From the NCBI GenBank assembly GCA_002389265.1, contig DGOD01000048.1, positions 1-16,185 of the forward strand: a stretch of 16,185 nucleotides of DNA, given 5' to 3'. Position numbers and translations under genes: made by a program. The notes under the pieces were generated by a model. That model searched no databases, had not been told where the DNA came from, and worked only from the letters and a program-made list of their open reading frames with translations. Shown one piece after another: positions 7,254 through 14,408 of this stretch (positions are counted from its first letter, which is position 1; each line of letters begins with the position of its first letter). Source of the DNA: Gammaproteobacteria bacterium UBA4475. Lineage in GTDB: Bacteria; Pseudomonadota; Gammaproteobacteria; Pseudomonadales; Azotimanducaceae.

Positions 7254-8342
7254 ATGACCAGAAGACGTGAATTCAATGTGTTCAGCCTGTCATTCCTTGA
7301 CATCATGTCCTGTGGTTTCGGGGCGGTGATACTGATTTTTGTCATTATTAATCATGGCTCCGTGGCCGCCAATCAGGCAGCCAATCTTGATCTGATAACG
7401 ACAGCCGCAGAGCTGCAAAGGCAATTGCAGGAAGAACAGCAGCTGCTGCTTGACCTGCAAAAAAACACCCATCAACTAGCAGACCAGACGACTTCTGCCG
7501 CGCAGCTCAGCGAGCTACTCGCCCAATCTATTATTGAACTCGAGACCCGCCTACAAGACGCTACAGGATCAGACGAGCGTCAGGTCATCCTGATCGAAAA
7601 ACTTAAATCTGAGCTCGCAGCACTGGAACAGGCCACGACAAGTAAACAGCCAGAAATGACCGTTGACGATGACCCAGGCGCCAGCCTGCGCTCTATTAGC
7701 GGTGACGGGTATCGCCAATATCTCACCGGTCTGAATATTGGCGGCAAACGCATTCTGATCCTGATTGACGCGTCGGCGAGCATGCTGCACCAGAGTATCG
7801 TCAACGCGATACGCTTGAGCCTTGCACCTGAAGAACAAAAGAAACTCGCGCCGAAATGGCGAAGAGCCGTCAGCACGGTTGAATGGATTACCGCGAACCT
7901 GCCACCGGATGCCGAATTCTCCTTGGTCGCGTTCAATACTGCGCTCATACCTTTAGTTGAAGACAATGTCTGGATCGCAACCTCCGACAAACCTGCCGTG
8001 GACTCGGCCTTAGATAATCTGTCTGCATTGGTCCCCACCGGCGGCACTGCGATGTTCCCACCATTCGAACTCATCAATCAGCTTTCGCCCCGACCCGACA
8101 ATATCTTTCTCATCGTCGACGGCTTGCCCACCCAGGGAGAAAATCCTTCTAACCGTACCGTTATCAGCAGCCCAGACCGCGCCAAACTATTTAACGCTGC
8201 GGTAATGCAGCTCCCTGCCACCATCCCCATCAACATTATTCTGTTTCCCATGGAAGGCGACCCGTTGGCGACACCTTCTTATTGGATTCTGGCTCAAAGA
8301 ACCGGCGGGTCGTTTATCAGCCCTTCCAAGGATTGGCCCTGA
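7254..8342 (+). CDS. vWA-domain protein 1 with ExbD/MotB-like N-terminal membrane helix
   Basis: A 362-residue protein. The N-terminus is basic (MTRRR) and then has SLSFLDIMSCGFGAVILIFV (residues 11-30), a single membrane helix with D16 at its cytoplasmic mouth. Residues about 40-130 are Gln/Leu/Glu-rich with a coiled-coil pattern. Residues about 165-355 form a von Willebrand A domain with a complete metal-ion-dependent adhesion site: DASAS at 172-176, T265 in GGTAM and D289 in IVDGLP. By the usual topology the coiled coil and vWA domain are periplasmic. The helix resembles the ExbD/TolR helix (PF[IL]DV type), so this is a candidate partner of the TolQ-like protein. It starts 17 bases after the actin-like gene, with only a weak ribosome site, and overlaps the next gene by one base. 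Confidence 0.9.
   Translation: MTRRREFNVFSLSFLDIMSCGFGAVILIFVIINHGSVAANQAANLDLITTAAELQRQLQEEQQLLLDLQKNTHQLADQTTSAAQLSELLAQSIIELETRLQDATGSDERQVILIEKLKSELAALEQATTSKQPEMTVDDDPGASLRSISGDGYRQYLTGLNIGGKRILILIDASASMLHQSIVNAIRLSLAPEEQKKLAPKWRRAVSTVEWITANLPPDAEFSLVAFNTALIPLVEDNVWIATSDKPAVDSALDNLSALVPTGGTAMFPPFELINQLSPRPDNIFLIVDGLPTQGENPSNRTVISSPDRAKLFNAAVMQLPATIPINIILFPMEGDPLATPSYWILAQRTGGSFISPSKDWP
8328..8332 (+). promoter_or_regulatory. Ribosome binding site that decides the vWA protein 2 start
   Basis: AAGGA lies nine bases before ATG 8342 and supports that start. An in-frame TTG at 8282 would add 20 residues with no membrane or domain logic. Confidence 0.6.
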
Positions 8343-9370
8343 TGAGCAAGAAACGGCGCGAAATCGAGACCCTCAGCCTTTCTTTTCTAGACGTCATCAG
8401 CTGTGGGTTTGGCGCGTTAATACTATTGTTAGTTCTGACCAAGGTTTACGAGCCGTTGATATTCGCGCAATCCAGCAGCAATATTCAGCAACAGGTAACC
8501 GCCCTTGAGTTGCAATTAAACTCAGCACGGGACCAACGAGGAAAACTCGATCGAGATCGAATTCATCAAGAGAATGACAGCAAGTTACAGTTGCAAACAC
8601 TTAGAAATCTTGAGGACAAATTGACCACACTGCAAGCCGAATACACAGCAGTGCAGCGCCGCTCAACTACCCACAACAGCACTATTGAAAGACTTAGCCA
8701 GGCCAGGCAATCGTTGTCGGCCGAGATGCAAATATTGCTGGCAGAGTACCAAAAATCAGCCGCCAGCGACCTGATTGGCGGCATCCCTGTTGATAGCGAT
8801 TACGTTATCTTTATTATCGACACATCCGGCAGCATGCGCGAATTCGCTTGGCCGCTCGTCATGCAAAAAGTCGAGGAAACCCTAGCTGTCTACCCGAGCC
8901 TGAAGGGTGTGCAGATCATGAATGACCAGGGTCAATACATGTTCAGTCAATACGCCGATCAATGGATTCCCGATACGCCCGCAAGACGTCGCGCCATTTT
9001 AAAGCGGTTGGCCAACTGGAATGCATTCAGTCGGTCTAGTCCAGAAAAGGGAATTACCAAAGCGATTTCAACCTTCTATCAGCCTGGCCGAAAAATCAGC
9101 CTGTATGTCTTTGGCGACGATTTTAATGGTAGCTCGATCGCCGGCGTGATTAATCAGGTGGACCGTATTAACCTGCAAAATACAAGCGGCGAACGGTTGG
9201 TCCGGATACACGGCGTTGGCTTTCCCGTGATATTCTCCCAAGCCGCCCAATTCCAGGCTTCGGGTTTTCGCTTTGCGCATTTTATGCGCATTCTGTGCGA
9301 GCGCAACGGCGGCACTTTCGTAGGGCTTAACAGCTATCGAGCACAAGCTGCTTGGCGGGCTCCGGAATGA
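8342..9370 (+). CDS. vWA-domain protein 2 with ExbD/MotB-like N-terminal membrane helix
   Basis: A 342-residue paralogue of the preceding protein, starting at ATG 8342, which overlaps the preceding TGA as TGATG. The N-terminus MSKKRRE is followed by SLSFLDVISCGFGALILLLV (residues 12-31) with D17 at the mouth of the helix. A long coiled-coil region (about 45-140) leads to a vWA domain from about residue 150: DTSGS at 160-164 is intact and YVFGDDFNG supplies an acidic loop, but the usual MIDAS threonine region reads SRSSPEKGI, so metal coordination may differ from that of protein 1. Outside the N-terminal box and the general layout the two vWA proteins differ clearly, so this is an old duplication kept as a pair. 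It is probably the last gene of the operon: the next gene is convergent, six bases away. Confidence 0.9.
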   Translation: MSKKRREIETLSLSFLDVISCGFGALILLLVLTKVYEPLIFAQSSSNIQQQVTALELQLNSARDQRGKLDRDRIHQENDSKLQLQTLRNLEDKLTTLQAEYTAVQRRSTTHNSTIERLSQARQSLSAEMQILLAEYQKSAASDLIGGIPVDSDYVIFIIDTSGSMREFAWPLVMQKVEETLAVYPSLKGVQIMNDQGQYMFSQYADQWIPDTPARRRAILKRLANWNAFSRSSPEKGITKAISTFYQPGRKISLYVFGDDFNGSSIAGVINQVDRINLQNTSGERLVRIHGVGFPVIFSQAAQFQASGFRFAHFMRILCERNGGTFVGLNSYRAQAAWRAPE

Positions 9371-9376
9371 GCGTCC

Positions 9377-10834
9377 CTAGTAGTTGATTCTGGCGGTATA
9401 GACGACTGTGGCGCTACTACCCGCTGCAACTGCCAGTTGATAGGTCTGGATAACACCATCGGTTTTTTTGCCTTTGAGACTTTCCTGAGTAATTTCCCAG
9501 TCACCAAACAGTTTTTCGTTCAAAGTTACCGTCACCGCCTCAGGCTTACGGTTTTGCACTGTCATTTCTGTTGTCACCTCAATGATCCGCTCGCCCAAAC
9601 GTCGAAACGCCAGTTGCTTGTGTTCTGCCCTCAAATCAAAGGCCTGACCAAGACTCATGTGCGCGATTTCGCCTTCGGCCAGTGCGGTTATTCGATCCTC
9701 ACCAACAAGCTGCAACTCGCCATCGCTATCTTTCAAATAAACCCTGACTTTGCCCGCAGGCAAAGGCTGGCCCAGCTGATTCGATGACGTATTCGCAAAC
9801 TGCATACGGATATCGACATTCGCATTTCTCGACTCAACCGCCTGATAATTCTGCAGCTGCGAGTCCAAAACATATGATTTCAGAAAGCTCACGCCAGTGG
9901 CAGCCATCAATCGCAACTGTTTGGTTTCGTTATGGGCAATCGAGGTCTTCAGGGGCAATGTGTAAAGATGATAATCGAAGAATGACTCTTGCCGAGGAAC
10001 CTGGCTTTCCATCCTCATGGCGGTCAGAGGTCGCTCCATATCAGGCCGGCGATCATTAACCCGATTGATCTGACCCGCGACCAATTTGATTGAAGCATGC
10101 GAATACTGCGCACCACTTTGATTCTCCAGACTCACCCAGGTGGAGAGATCGAACATGGGTTTATCCCGGTCGAGCACCAGCACATAATCAGCCTGCCATT
10201 TAATATTAGTGGATATATAAGTGGTCTCAAGCAGGCGCGACCCGGCTCGGTTATTCTCCACGAGCCACACTAATGTTGGCACTGTCTTCAGGTCGGGGGG
10301 CACAGATCCTAGGGTAATGGTCCCTTCCGGCGCGATCGCTATCTCATCACCAAAATTGACGATCTCAGGGTTGATTGCAAGCAGATTTCCTTCTCGGTAA
10401 ATCGTCTCGAATTTGTTATCAAAGCGCACACTGCGCGCATACTTTAATTTTCGGTTGAGAAACCTCGCCAGCAGCGACTCGCGGTTCAACAGATCATAGC
10501 GATAGCTTTGCTCAAGCACCTCGAACCCGCTGGCGTCGCCGCGAGACACAATGGCGACCGATGTCGGGTCAATATGGGCTGCCACATCGCGATACTCAAG
10601 TTCGATGAGCCCCTCGGGCAGTGTTACTCGCCTCACCTCCCGGACAACCGCGAAATTATCACTGTAAACTGTCAGGCTAGCCGCCACCTGGCTATCTTTA
10701 CTCACGTGCAAGGCCATTGGTGCCGTCGGAGTAGCGACGCCCGACGTAGCGACGCCCGACTCTGCGATAGCCGAGACCGCCAGGAGGGATGTCAATATCG
10801 CCAGTGGCACTGTGCGCTTCAAAAATTGGATCAT
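9377..10834 (-). CDS. Exported DUF4139-domain protein
   Basis: A 485-residue protein. The start at ATG 10834 is preferred over upstream frame extension because it opens a clean Sec signal peptide, MIQFLKRTVPLAILTSLLAV, ending in SAIAE, and has GAGAAG-type purines about five bases upstream. The mature protein begins with a SGVAT repeat. The body fits the DUF4139 family: SLTVYSDNFAVVREVRRVTL near the start, then IKWQADYVLVLDRDKP, a VSLENQSGAQY segment, and beta-rich C-terminal sequence with DSDGELQLVGEDRI and VTVTLNEKLFGDWEITQES. Members are mostly uncharacterised periplasmic or outer-surface proteins. It converges on the vWA operon, with stops six bases apart, so it is transcribed separately. 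No functional link to that operon can be inferred beyond position. Confidence 0.88.
   Translation of the reverse strand: MIQFLKRTVPLAILTSLLAVSAIAESGVATSGVATPTAPMALHVSKDSQVAASLTVYSDNFAVVREVRRVTLPEGLIELEYRDVAAHIDPTSVAIVSRGDASGFEVLEQSYRYDLLNRESLLARFLNRKLKYARSVRFDNKFETIYREGNLLAINPEIVNFGDEIAIAPEGTITLGSVPPDLKTVPTLVWLVENNRAGSRLLETTYISTNIKWQADYVLVLDRDKPMFDLSTWVSLENQSGAQYSHASIKLVAGQINRVNDRRPDMERPLTAMRMESQVPRQESFFDYHLYTLPLKTSIAHNETKQLRLMAATGVSFLKSYVLDSQLQNYQAVESRNANVDIRMQFANTSSNQLGQPLPAGKVRVYLKDSDGELQLVGEDRITALAEGEIAHMSLGQAFDLRAEHKQLAFRRLGERIIEVTTEMTVQNRKPEAVTVTLNEKLFGDWEITQESLKGKKTDGVIQTYQLAVAAGSSATVVYTARINY
10731..10760 (-). repeat. 15-bp tandem repeat just after the signal peptide
   Basis: Two identical 15-bp units (GTAGCGACGCCCGAC on the + strand) lie at 10731-10745 and 10746-10760. 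They encode repeated SGVAT at the mature N-terminus of the DUF4139 protein. Confidence 0.85.
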
Positions 10835-11028
10835 GATATCTTCTCGTCGAGGCTGTGTGAGACGGCTCAGGCTTGTTCCACAGCTCAATGTGAATGGCAC
10901 CACTGCAGATGAACAGTGACTATACAACGCCTTTATTTAATACAAAAGGTTACCCATCGGCAAAGGAGTTTCGTCAGTCGTAGCCGACTGTTAGACTAGA
11001 CGCTTTTAACGATCCCTGTAACCTCCCT
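10835..11028. other. Divergent intergenic region (DUF4139 gene / methyltransferase gene)
   Basis: This 194-bp stretch must hold promoters for both divergent genes. On the - strand, TATAGT (complement of ACTATA, 10919-10924) is one base from a consensus -10, but no good -35 precedes it. On the + strand, TTTAAT at 10935-10940 is one base from consensus, also without a good -35. The region is AT-rich around 10920-10947. A perfect inverted repeat lies at 10975-10990. Confidence 0.4.
10975..10990. repeat. Perfect 6-bp inverted repeat, possible operator or hairpin
   Basis: CAGTCG-tagc-CGACTG is a perfect palindrome with a four-base loop, 38 bases before the methyltransferase start. No T-tract follows, so it is not a simple terminator. 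It could be a regulator site or a 5'-leader hairpin. Confidence 0.4.
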
Positions 11029-11652
11029 ATGACTATCCGCAATCAGCGAACCGCGTTCGGCTTAAAAATACTCAACTCGAACCACAAGGAAATCCGCCGT
11101 CTGAAGCGCGCGGGTTACATAGCCGACATTCACGGTAACAAATTCTGGAACTCCAGCTTCCTGATTATGGACTACCTGAAAAAGCACCCCCTGAAAAAAA
11201 ACCTAAAGGTCCTGGAAATAGGTTGTGGCTGGGGTTTGTTGGGCATCTACTGTGCACGACAATTCGATGCGCAAGTGACGGGTATCGACGCTGACGAAAA
11301 TGTTCTGCCCTATATGCAATTACACGCCGAACAAAACGGCGTCTGCATTGAAGGCAAAAAAATGACTTTCCAGCAGCTGACCACCGCGAAATTACAGGAC
11401 TTTGATATCATCGTTGGTGCTGACATTTGTTTTTGGGAAGAAATGTCTGGCATGCTGCTCAACCTGATCAAGCGCGCAAAAAAGGCGGGCGTCTCCCAGG
11501 TGATCATCGCCGACCCCTGTCGTTCACCATTTACCGATCTTGCCCAGCGCTGCCAGAAAATTTATGGTGAGCAAGCACAGATTGAAGGCAAGTGGCTGAA
11601 GCGGCCGGTGAATGCCTCAGGCGAAATTTTGGTCGTTGACCTGACTGAATGA
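11029..11652 (+). CDS. Class I SAM-dependent methyltransferase (METTL21/protein-lysine-type)
   Basis: A 207-residue soluble protein. Motif I is VLEIGCGWGLLG (from residue 61), followed by GIDADEN with the acidic ribose-binding D87, and GADICFW further on, which corresponds to the post-II region and DxxY-like motif of the METTL21/Methyltransf_16 type. KFWNSSFLIMDYL before motif I resembles the E/W-x-S substrate-side segment of that family. The expected reaction is methyl transfer from S-adenosylmethionine to a protein side chain, perhaps lysine; the substrate cannot be read from the sequence. The ATG has no Shine-Dalgarno match (ACCTCCCT precedes it), and no other in-frame start lies between it and the upstream stop at 10981, so translation may be weak or use a short leader. 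Confidence 0.85.
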   Translation: MTIRNQRTAFGLKILNSNHKEIRRLKRAGYIADIHGNKFWNSSFLIMDYLKKHPLKKNLKVLEIGCGWGLLGIYCARQFDAQVTGIDADENVLPYMQLHAEQNGVCIEGKKMTFQQLTTAKLQDFDIIVGADICFWEEMSGMLLNLIKRAKKAGVSQVIIADPCRSPFTDLAQRCQKIYGEQAQIEGKWLKRPVNASGEILVVDLTE

Positions 11653-11841
11653 CCTCAATGCCGAGCCTTTGCCTGGCCACCTCGACATTGACGGCCATGC
11701 AGCCTGCCCATAGGCAGACATTAACAGGGGGCGTACAGACCCACATGGCGTTGGCGCAGATTTAACTCGCGCAAACTAACTTCGACCTTGCCAAACCACC
11801 AGCGCGGCCTTACAGTGCCGACTCTTTCACAGGCGACCAAC
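11653..11841. other. Intergenic region before rarD
   Basis: This 189-bp stretch has no convincing gene. TTGACG at 11688-11693 is one base from a consensus -35, but no matching -10 follows at normal spacing. A weak hairpin CTGCC-cata-GGCAG (about 11704-11717) lies just after it. Confidence 0.35.
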
Positions 11842-12744
11842 ATGTTTGACCAGCGCACAATGCACGGCGCCTATTTTGCACTGGCAGCTTATGGCTTCTG
11901 GGGGGTGGCTCCGATCTACTTCAAGCTCCTAGGCCATGTCTCGCCAATAGAAATTCTTTGCCACCGGGTCATCTGGTCGGTGTTCCTGCTCCTCGGCATC
12001 TTGGCTTATACGGGCCAACTGGCGGCGTTACGGGTGACTCGACGCCAGCTCGGCTTGTGCCTGGTAACAGCGATACTCTTGTCGATTAATTGGCTGATTT
12101 TTATTGATGCCATCATCAGTAACAATATCGTTGAGGCCAGCCTAGGTTACTTTATCAATCCCTTAGTTAACGTCTTTCTTGGCATGCTCTTTTTGCGCGA
12201 ATATCTCCGCCCGCTGCAGTGGATCGCGATCAGCATCGCCGCGCTGGGCATCGGCTTTCAGGTATTTACGCTCGGCGCACTGCCTTGGGTTTCACTGGCG
12301 CTGGCCTTCAGTTTCGGTTTTTACGGCCTGATTCGTAAATCGCTGCAACTTCACCCTGTGGGTGGGCTCGCCATCGAAACTCTGATGATGCTGCCCCCGG
12401 CGCTGGCTTGCCTCGCCTGGTTCTACAGTCAGGGGGCCGTGAGTTTTGCGCATATAGATCGTTCTACCGATGTCTTGCTGATGCTCGGTGGCGTCGTAAC
12501 TTCTTTTCCCCTGCTGTGCTTTGCGGCTGCAGTGGGTCGTTTATCTCTGACCGCTGCAGGCATGTTTCAATATCTTGCCCCCAGCCTGACACTGGTGATC
12601 GCCATCGTTATTTTTAACGAAGCCTTCGGCATTGAGCGCCTGATCACTTTTGCCTGCATTTGGGTCGCACTGTTGATCTTCAGCATCGAGGCATTGCATC
12701 ATCATCGACGCATCAGCTTGCGCCTGAAGACCAATCTGTTGTGA
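11842..12744 (+). CDS. rarD: RarD-type EamA-family permease
   Basis: A 300-residue integral membrane protein with ten predicted hydrophobic helices in the two-EamA-repeat layout. It matches RarD closely at the N-terminus: GAYFALAAYGFWGVAPIYFK and EILCHRVIWSVFLLL, then INWLIFIDAIISNNIVEASL and LGYFINPLVNVFLGMLFL. The start at ATG 11842 gives the family's usual N-terminus and has AGGCGA about five bases upstream. A TTG at 11788 would add 18 residues without support. RarD proteins are inner-membrane transporters, named for a chloramphenicol-sensitivity phenotype, and their substrate is not well defined. The gene is followed by a convergent symporter gene 31 bases away. Confidence 0.9.
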   Translation: MFDQRTMHGAYFALAAYGFWGVAPIYFKLLGHVSPIEILCHRVIWSVFLLLGILAYTGQLAALRVTRRQLGLCLVTAILLSINWLIFIDAIISNNIVEASLGYFINPLVNVFLGMLFLREYLRPLQWIAISIAALGIGFQVFTLGALPWVSLALAFSFGFYGLIRKSLQLHPVGGLAIETLMMLPPALACLAWFYSQGAVSFAHIDRSTDVLLMLGGVVTSFPLLCFAAAVGRLSLTAAGMFQYLAPSLTLVIAIVIFNEAFGIERLITFACIWVALLIFSIEALHHHRRISLRLKTNLL

Positions 12745-12775
12745 GCTGCCCGGCACTCGAACTCAGTTACATGGC

Positions 12776-14170
12776 CTAGCGGCGGGCATCCATCTCGTCC
12801 CGCATCTGTTGGTGAGTTGCCTCATCCAGCGTAAAACGGGAAAATAACGCAGCACCTATGCAGTAGCAAATCAACGGTAAAAGCCCGTAGAGAAATACCA
12901 TGGACACTTGTACGTTCATGGTTTGCAACTGATTGGGCACAAATCCGGAGAATTGCAAAACGTAGCCTGTGATCAGGATCATCACACCGGTTGCACTCTT
13001 ATGGACAAAATTAAAGGCCGCAAAGTAAGAACCCTCCTTGCGCTCGCCCGTCATATACTCATCGTAATCAATAATGTCGCTCTGCACCGAGGGAGCGATG
13101 GTTCCATCGCAACCTGCCGCGAGCCCGGCAAACACCGCGAGACCAAATATCACCACCAGACGAATGTCCGGTTCCAGCCAGGGCAGACTGAACATGCCGC
13201 CAAAGGAAACACCGGTCAGCATCATGGAGAACATCCATAATCGAATCTTGCCAAAGCGACGGGATAGCGGGATCCACAAGGGCACCGACAACGTTGAGGG
13301 AATCATGTAGCTGAGGATAATCAGCGCCGCGAGCTCCGGGCGCCCCACGACATATTGCGCAACGTATAGGGTCAGGATACCAATCACCGCGCTGCCAATG
13401 TTCTCAATAAACGAGACTGCCAGGACGAGTCGAGCGTGATGATTACGCCAGACATCTTTGAAGGCTCCAAAGGGACTAGCATTGACTCGACCCTGATAAT
13501 CCGGGCGCTCACGAAGCTTAGCCACCGCATAGAGAATCAGGCCGGCGGTGACCAGCGCCGCCAGCGCGCTAAGTTCAAAGGCTGTCTGCCGCACAGCAGC
13601 CTCGCTGACCCGCTCGGCGTTGATCAACAATTGCATGCTCACCAGCGCCAGTATCGAGCCAATCGTAAACGCCGCGTGGCGCAACCCGTAAAGGCGGCTG
13701 CGTTCATGGTAATTTGGTGTTAACTCGGCGCCAAGAGACATATGCGGAACGATAAAAATCGTCGCTGCTGAATAAAACCCAATCACACCGACGGCCATCC
13801 AGGCAATCAACTCGGTGCCATGGAGGCTGGCAGGCGGCGAGAAGACCATGATAAAAGTTCCCGAGATGGGCACTATACTCAGCAACAACCATAATCGGCG
13901 ACGACCCAAGGAATGCCGAGTGCGATCACTCATATAGCCGACCAATGGATCAGAAACGGCATCCCAGACCCGTGAGATACCAAAAATTGTGCCCATAACC
14001 GCCGGTGCAATCAGCAACACATCGGTGGAAAACTTCATAATATAGAGGCCGATCAAGAGATACATATAGCCAGCACCCACGCCTGGCGCCCCATAAGCGC
14101 TGATCACAGACCAGCGTAACCGGCTTGCGTCCCTATCAATCGTGGACTCGTTGCTGACTGCTTGCTTCAT
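12776..14170 (-). CDS. GPH/MelB-family sodium (proton)-coupled sugar symporter
   Basis: A 464-residue, 12-helix MFS protein of the glycoside-pentoside-hexuronide:cation symporter family. The key signature is WDAVSDPLVGYMSDRT with D70 and D74, at the positions of the cation-site aspartates of MelB, followed by SLGRRRLW (the MelB-type loop 2-3). GAPGVGAGYMYLLIG marks helix 1, and GCDGTIAPSVQSDIIDYDEY is the late cytoplasmic-loop motif of the family. Expected role: uptake of a sugar or glycoside with Na+ or H+ at the inner membrane. The substrate is unknown, and no glycosidase gene is adjacent. The start is ATG at 14170, with a GGGTG-type purine stretch upstream. It is divergent from the acyl-CoA ligase gene and convergent with rarD. 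Confidence 0.9.
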   Translation of the reverse strand: MKQAVSNESTIDRDASRLRWSVISAYGAPGVGAGYMYLLIGLYIMKFSTDVLLIAPAVMGTIFGISRVWDAVSDPLVGYMSDRTRHSLGRRRLWLLLSIVPISGTFIMVFSPPASLHGTELIAWMAVGVIGFYSAATIFIVPHMSLGAELTPNYHERSRLYGLRHAAFTIGSILALVSMQLLINAERVSEAAVRQTAFELSALAALVTAGLILYAVAKLRERPDYQGRVNASPFGAFKDVWRNHHARLVLAVSFIENIGSAVIGILTLYVAQYVVGRPELAALIILSYMIPSTLSVPLWIPLSRRFGKIRLWMFSMMLTGVSFGGMFSLPWLEPDIRLVVIFGLAVFAGLAAGCDGTIAPSVQSDIIDYDEYMTGERKEGSYFAAFNFVHKSATGVMILITGYVLQFSGFVPNQLQTMNVQVSMVFLYGLLPLICYCIGAALFSRFTLDEATHQQMRDEMDARR

Positions 14171-14190
14171 TCATGACACCCAAACACAAA

Positions 14191-14215
14191 AACCGAATAT
14201 AACGGTTCCAAACCG
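14191..14215. promoter_or_regulatory. Operator-like repeats over the symporter promoter
   Basis: AACCG (14191-14195), CGGTT (14203-14207) and AACCG (14211-14215) form two overlapping inverted repeats, with spacers of seven and three bases. On the - strand, TATATT (complement of 14196-14201), one base from a consensus -10, sits between the first two arms, 26-31 bases upstream of the symporter start. A repressor or activator site is a plausible reading; the regulator is not in the window. Confidence 0.35.
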
Positions 14216-14284
14216 GCAACACTAGCCATTACCCAATCTCGTTGACTCTGGCACCCCACGCAGCCCTGAAGCTCCGGCCTCAGC

Positions 14285-14314
14285 ATCACAGTGAATACCG
14301 CGATGATTTATAAT
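14285..14314 (+). promoter_or_regulatory. Sigma-70-type promoter for the acyl-CoA ligase gene
   Basis: A perfect TATAAT at 14309-14314 follows ATCACA (14285-14290, four of six matches to TTGACA) at an 18-base spacing. Transcription would start near 14321, giving a leader of about 90 bases before ATG 14409. Confidence 0.6.
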
Positions 14315-14396
14315 CCTCTCCGTTTCCGTTATCCTAGCGCCTTTTGTCGAGCATCTGCGGCGGAAGCAGCCATCTGCAGCCCGCTAAATGAATTCT

Positions 14397-14401
14397 AGGA
14401 G
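14397..14401 (+). promoter_or_regulatory. Ribosome binding site that decides the acyl-CoA ligase start
   Basis: AGGAG lies seven bases before ATG 14409. The in-frame ATG at 14388 lies before this site and would add seven residues, so 14409 is preferred. Confidence 0.75.
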
Positions 14402-14408
14402 CACCATC

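Noticed and set aside
5110..9370. Zorya-type antiphage system (MotA-like plus MotB-like genes)
   Set aside because: The channel protein lacks the long cytoplasmic tail of ZorA, no peptidoglycan-binding MotB-like domain is present, and no helicase, nuclease or ZorC-like gene lies nearby. The channel analogy is kept, the defence assignment is not.
9368..9380. Bidirectional terminator between the vWA operon and the DUF4139 gene
   Set aside because: Only six bases separate the two stops, and no GC-rich hairpin with T-tract is visible around them.
9437..10912. Several + strand open frames across the DUF4139 gene
   Set aside because: They are opposite a well-supported gene with signal peptide and family motifs; their sequences are low in structure and match no family.
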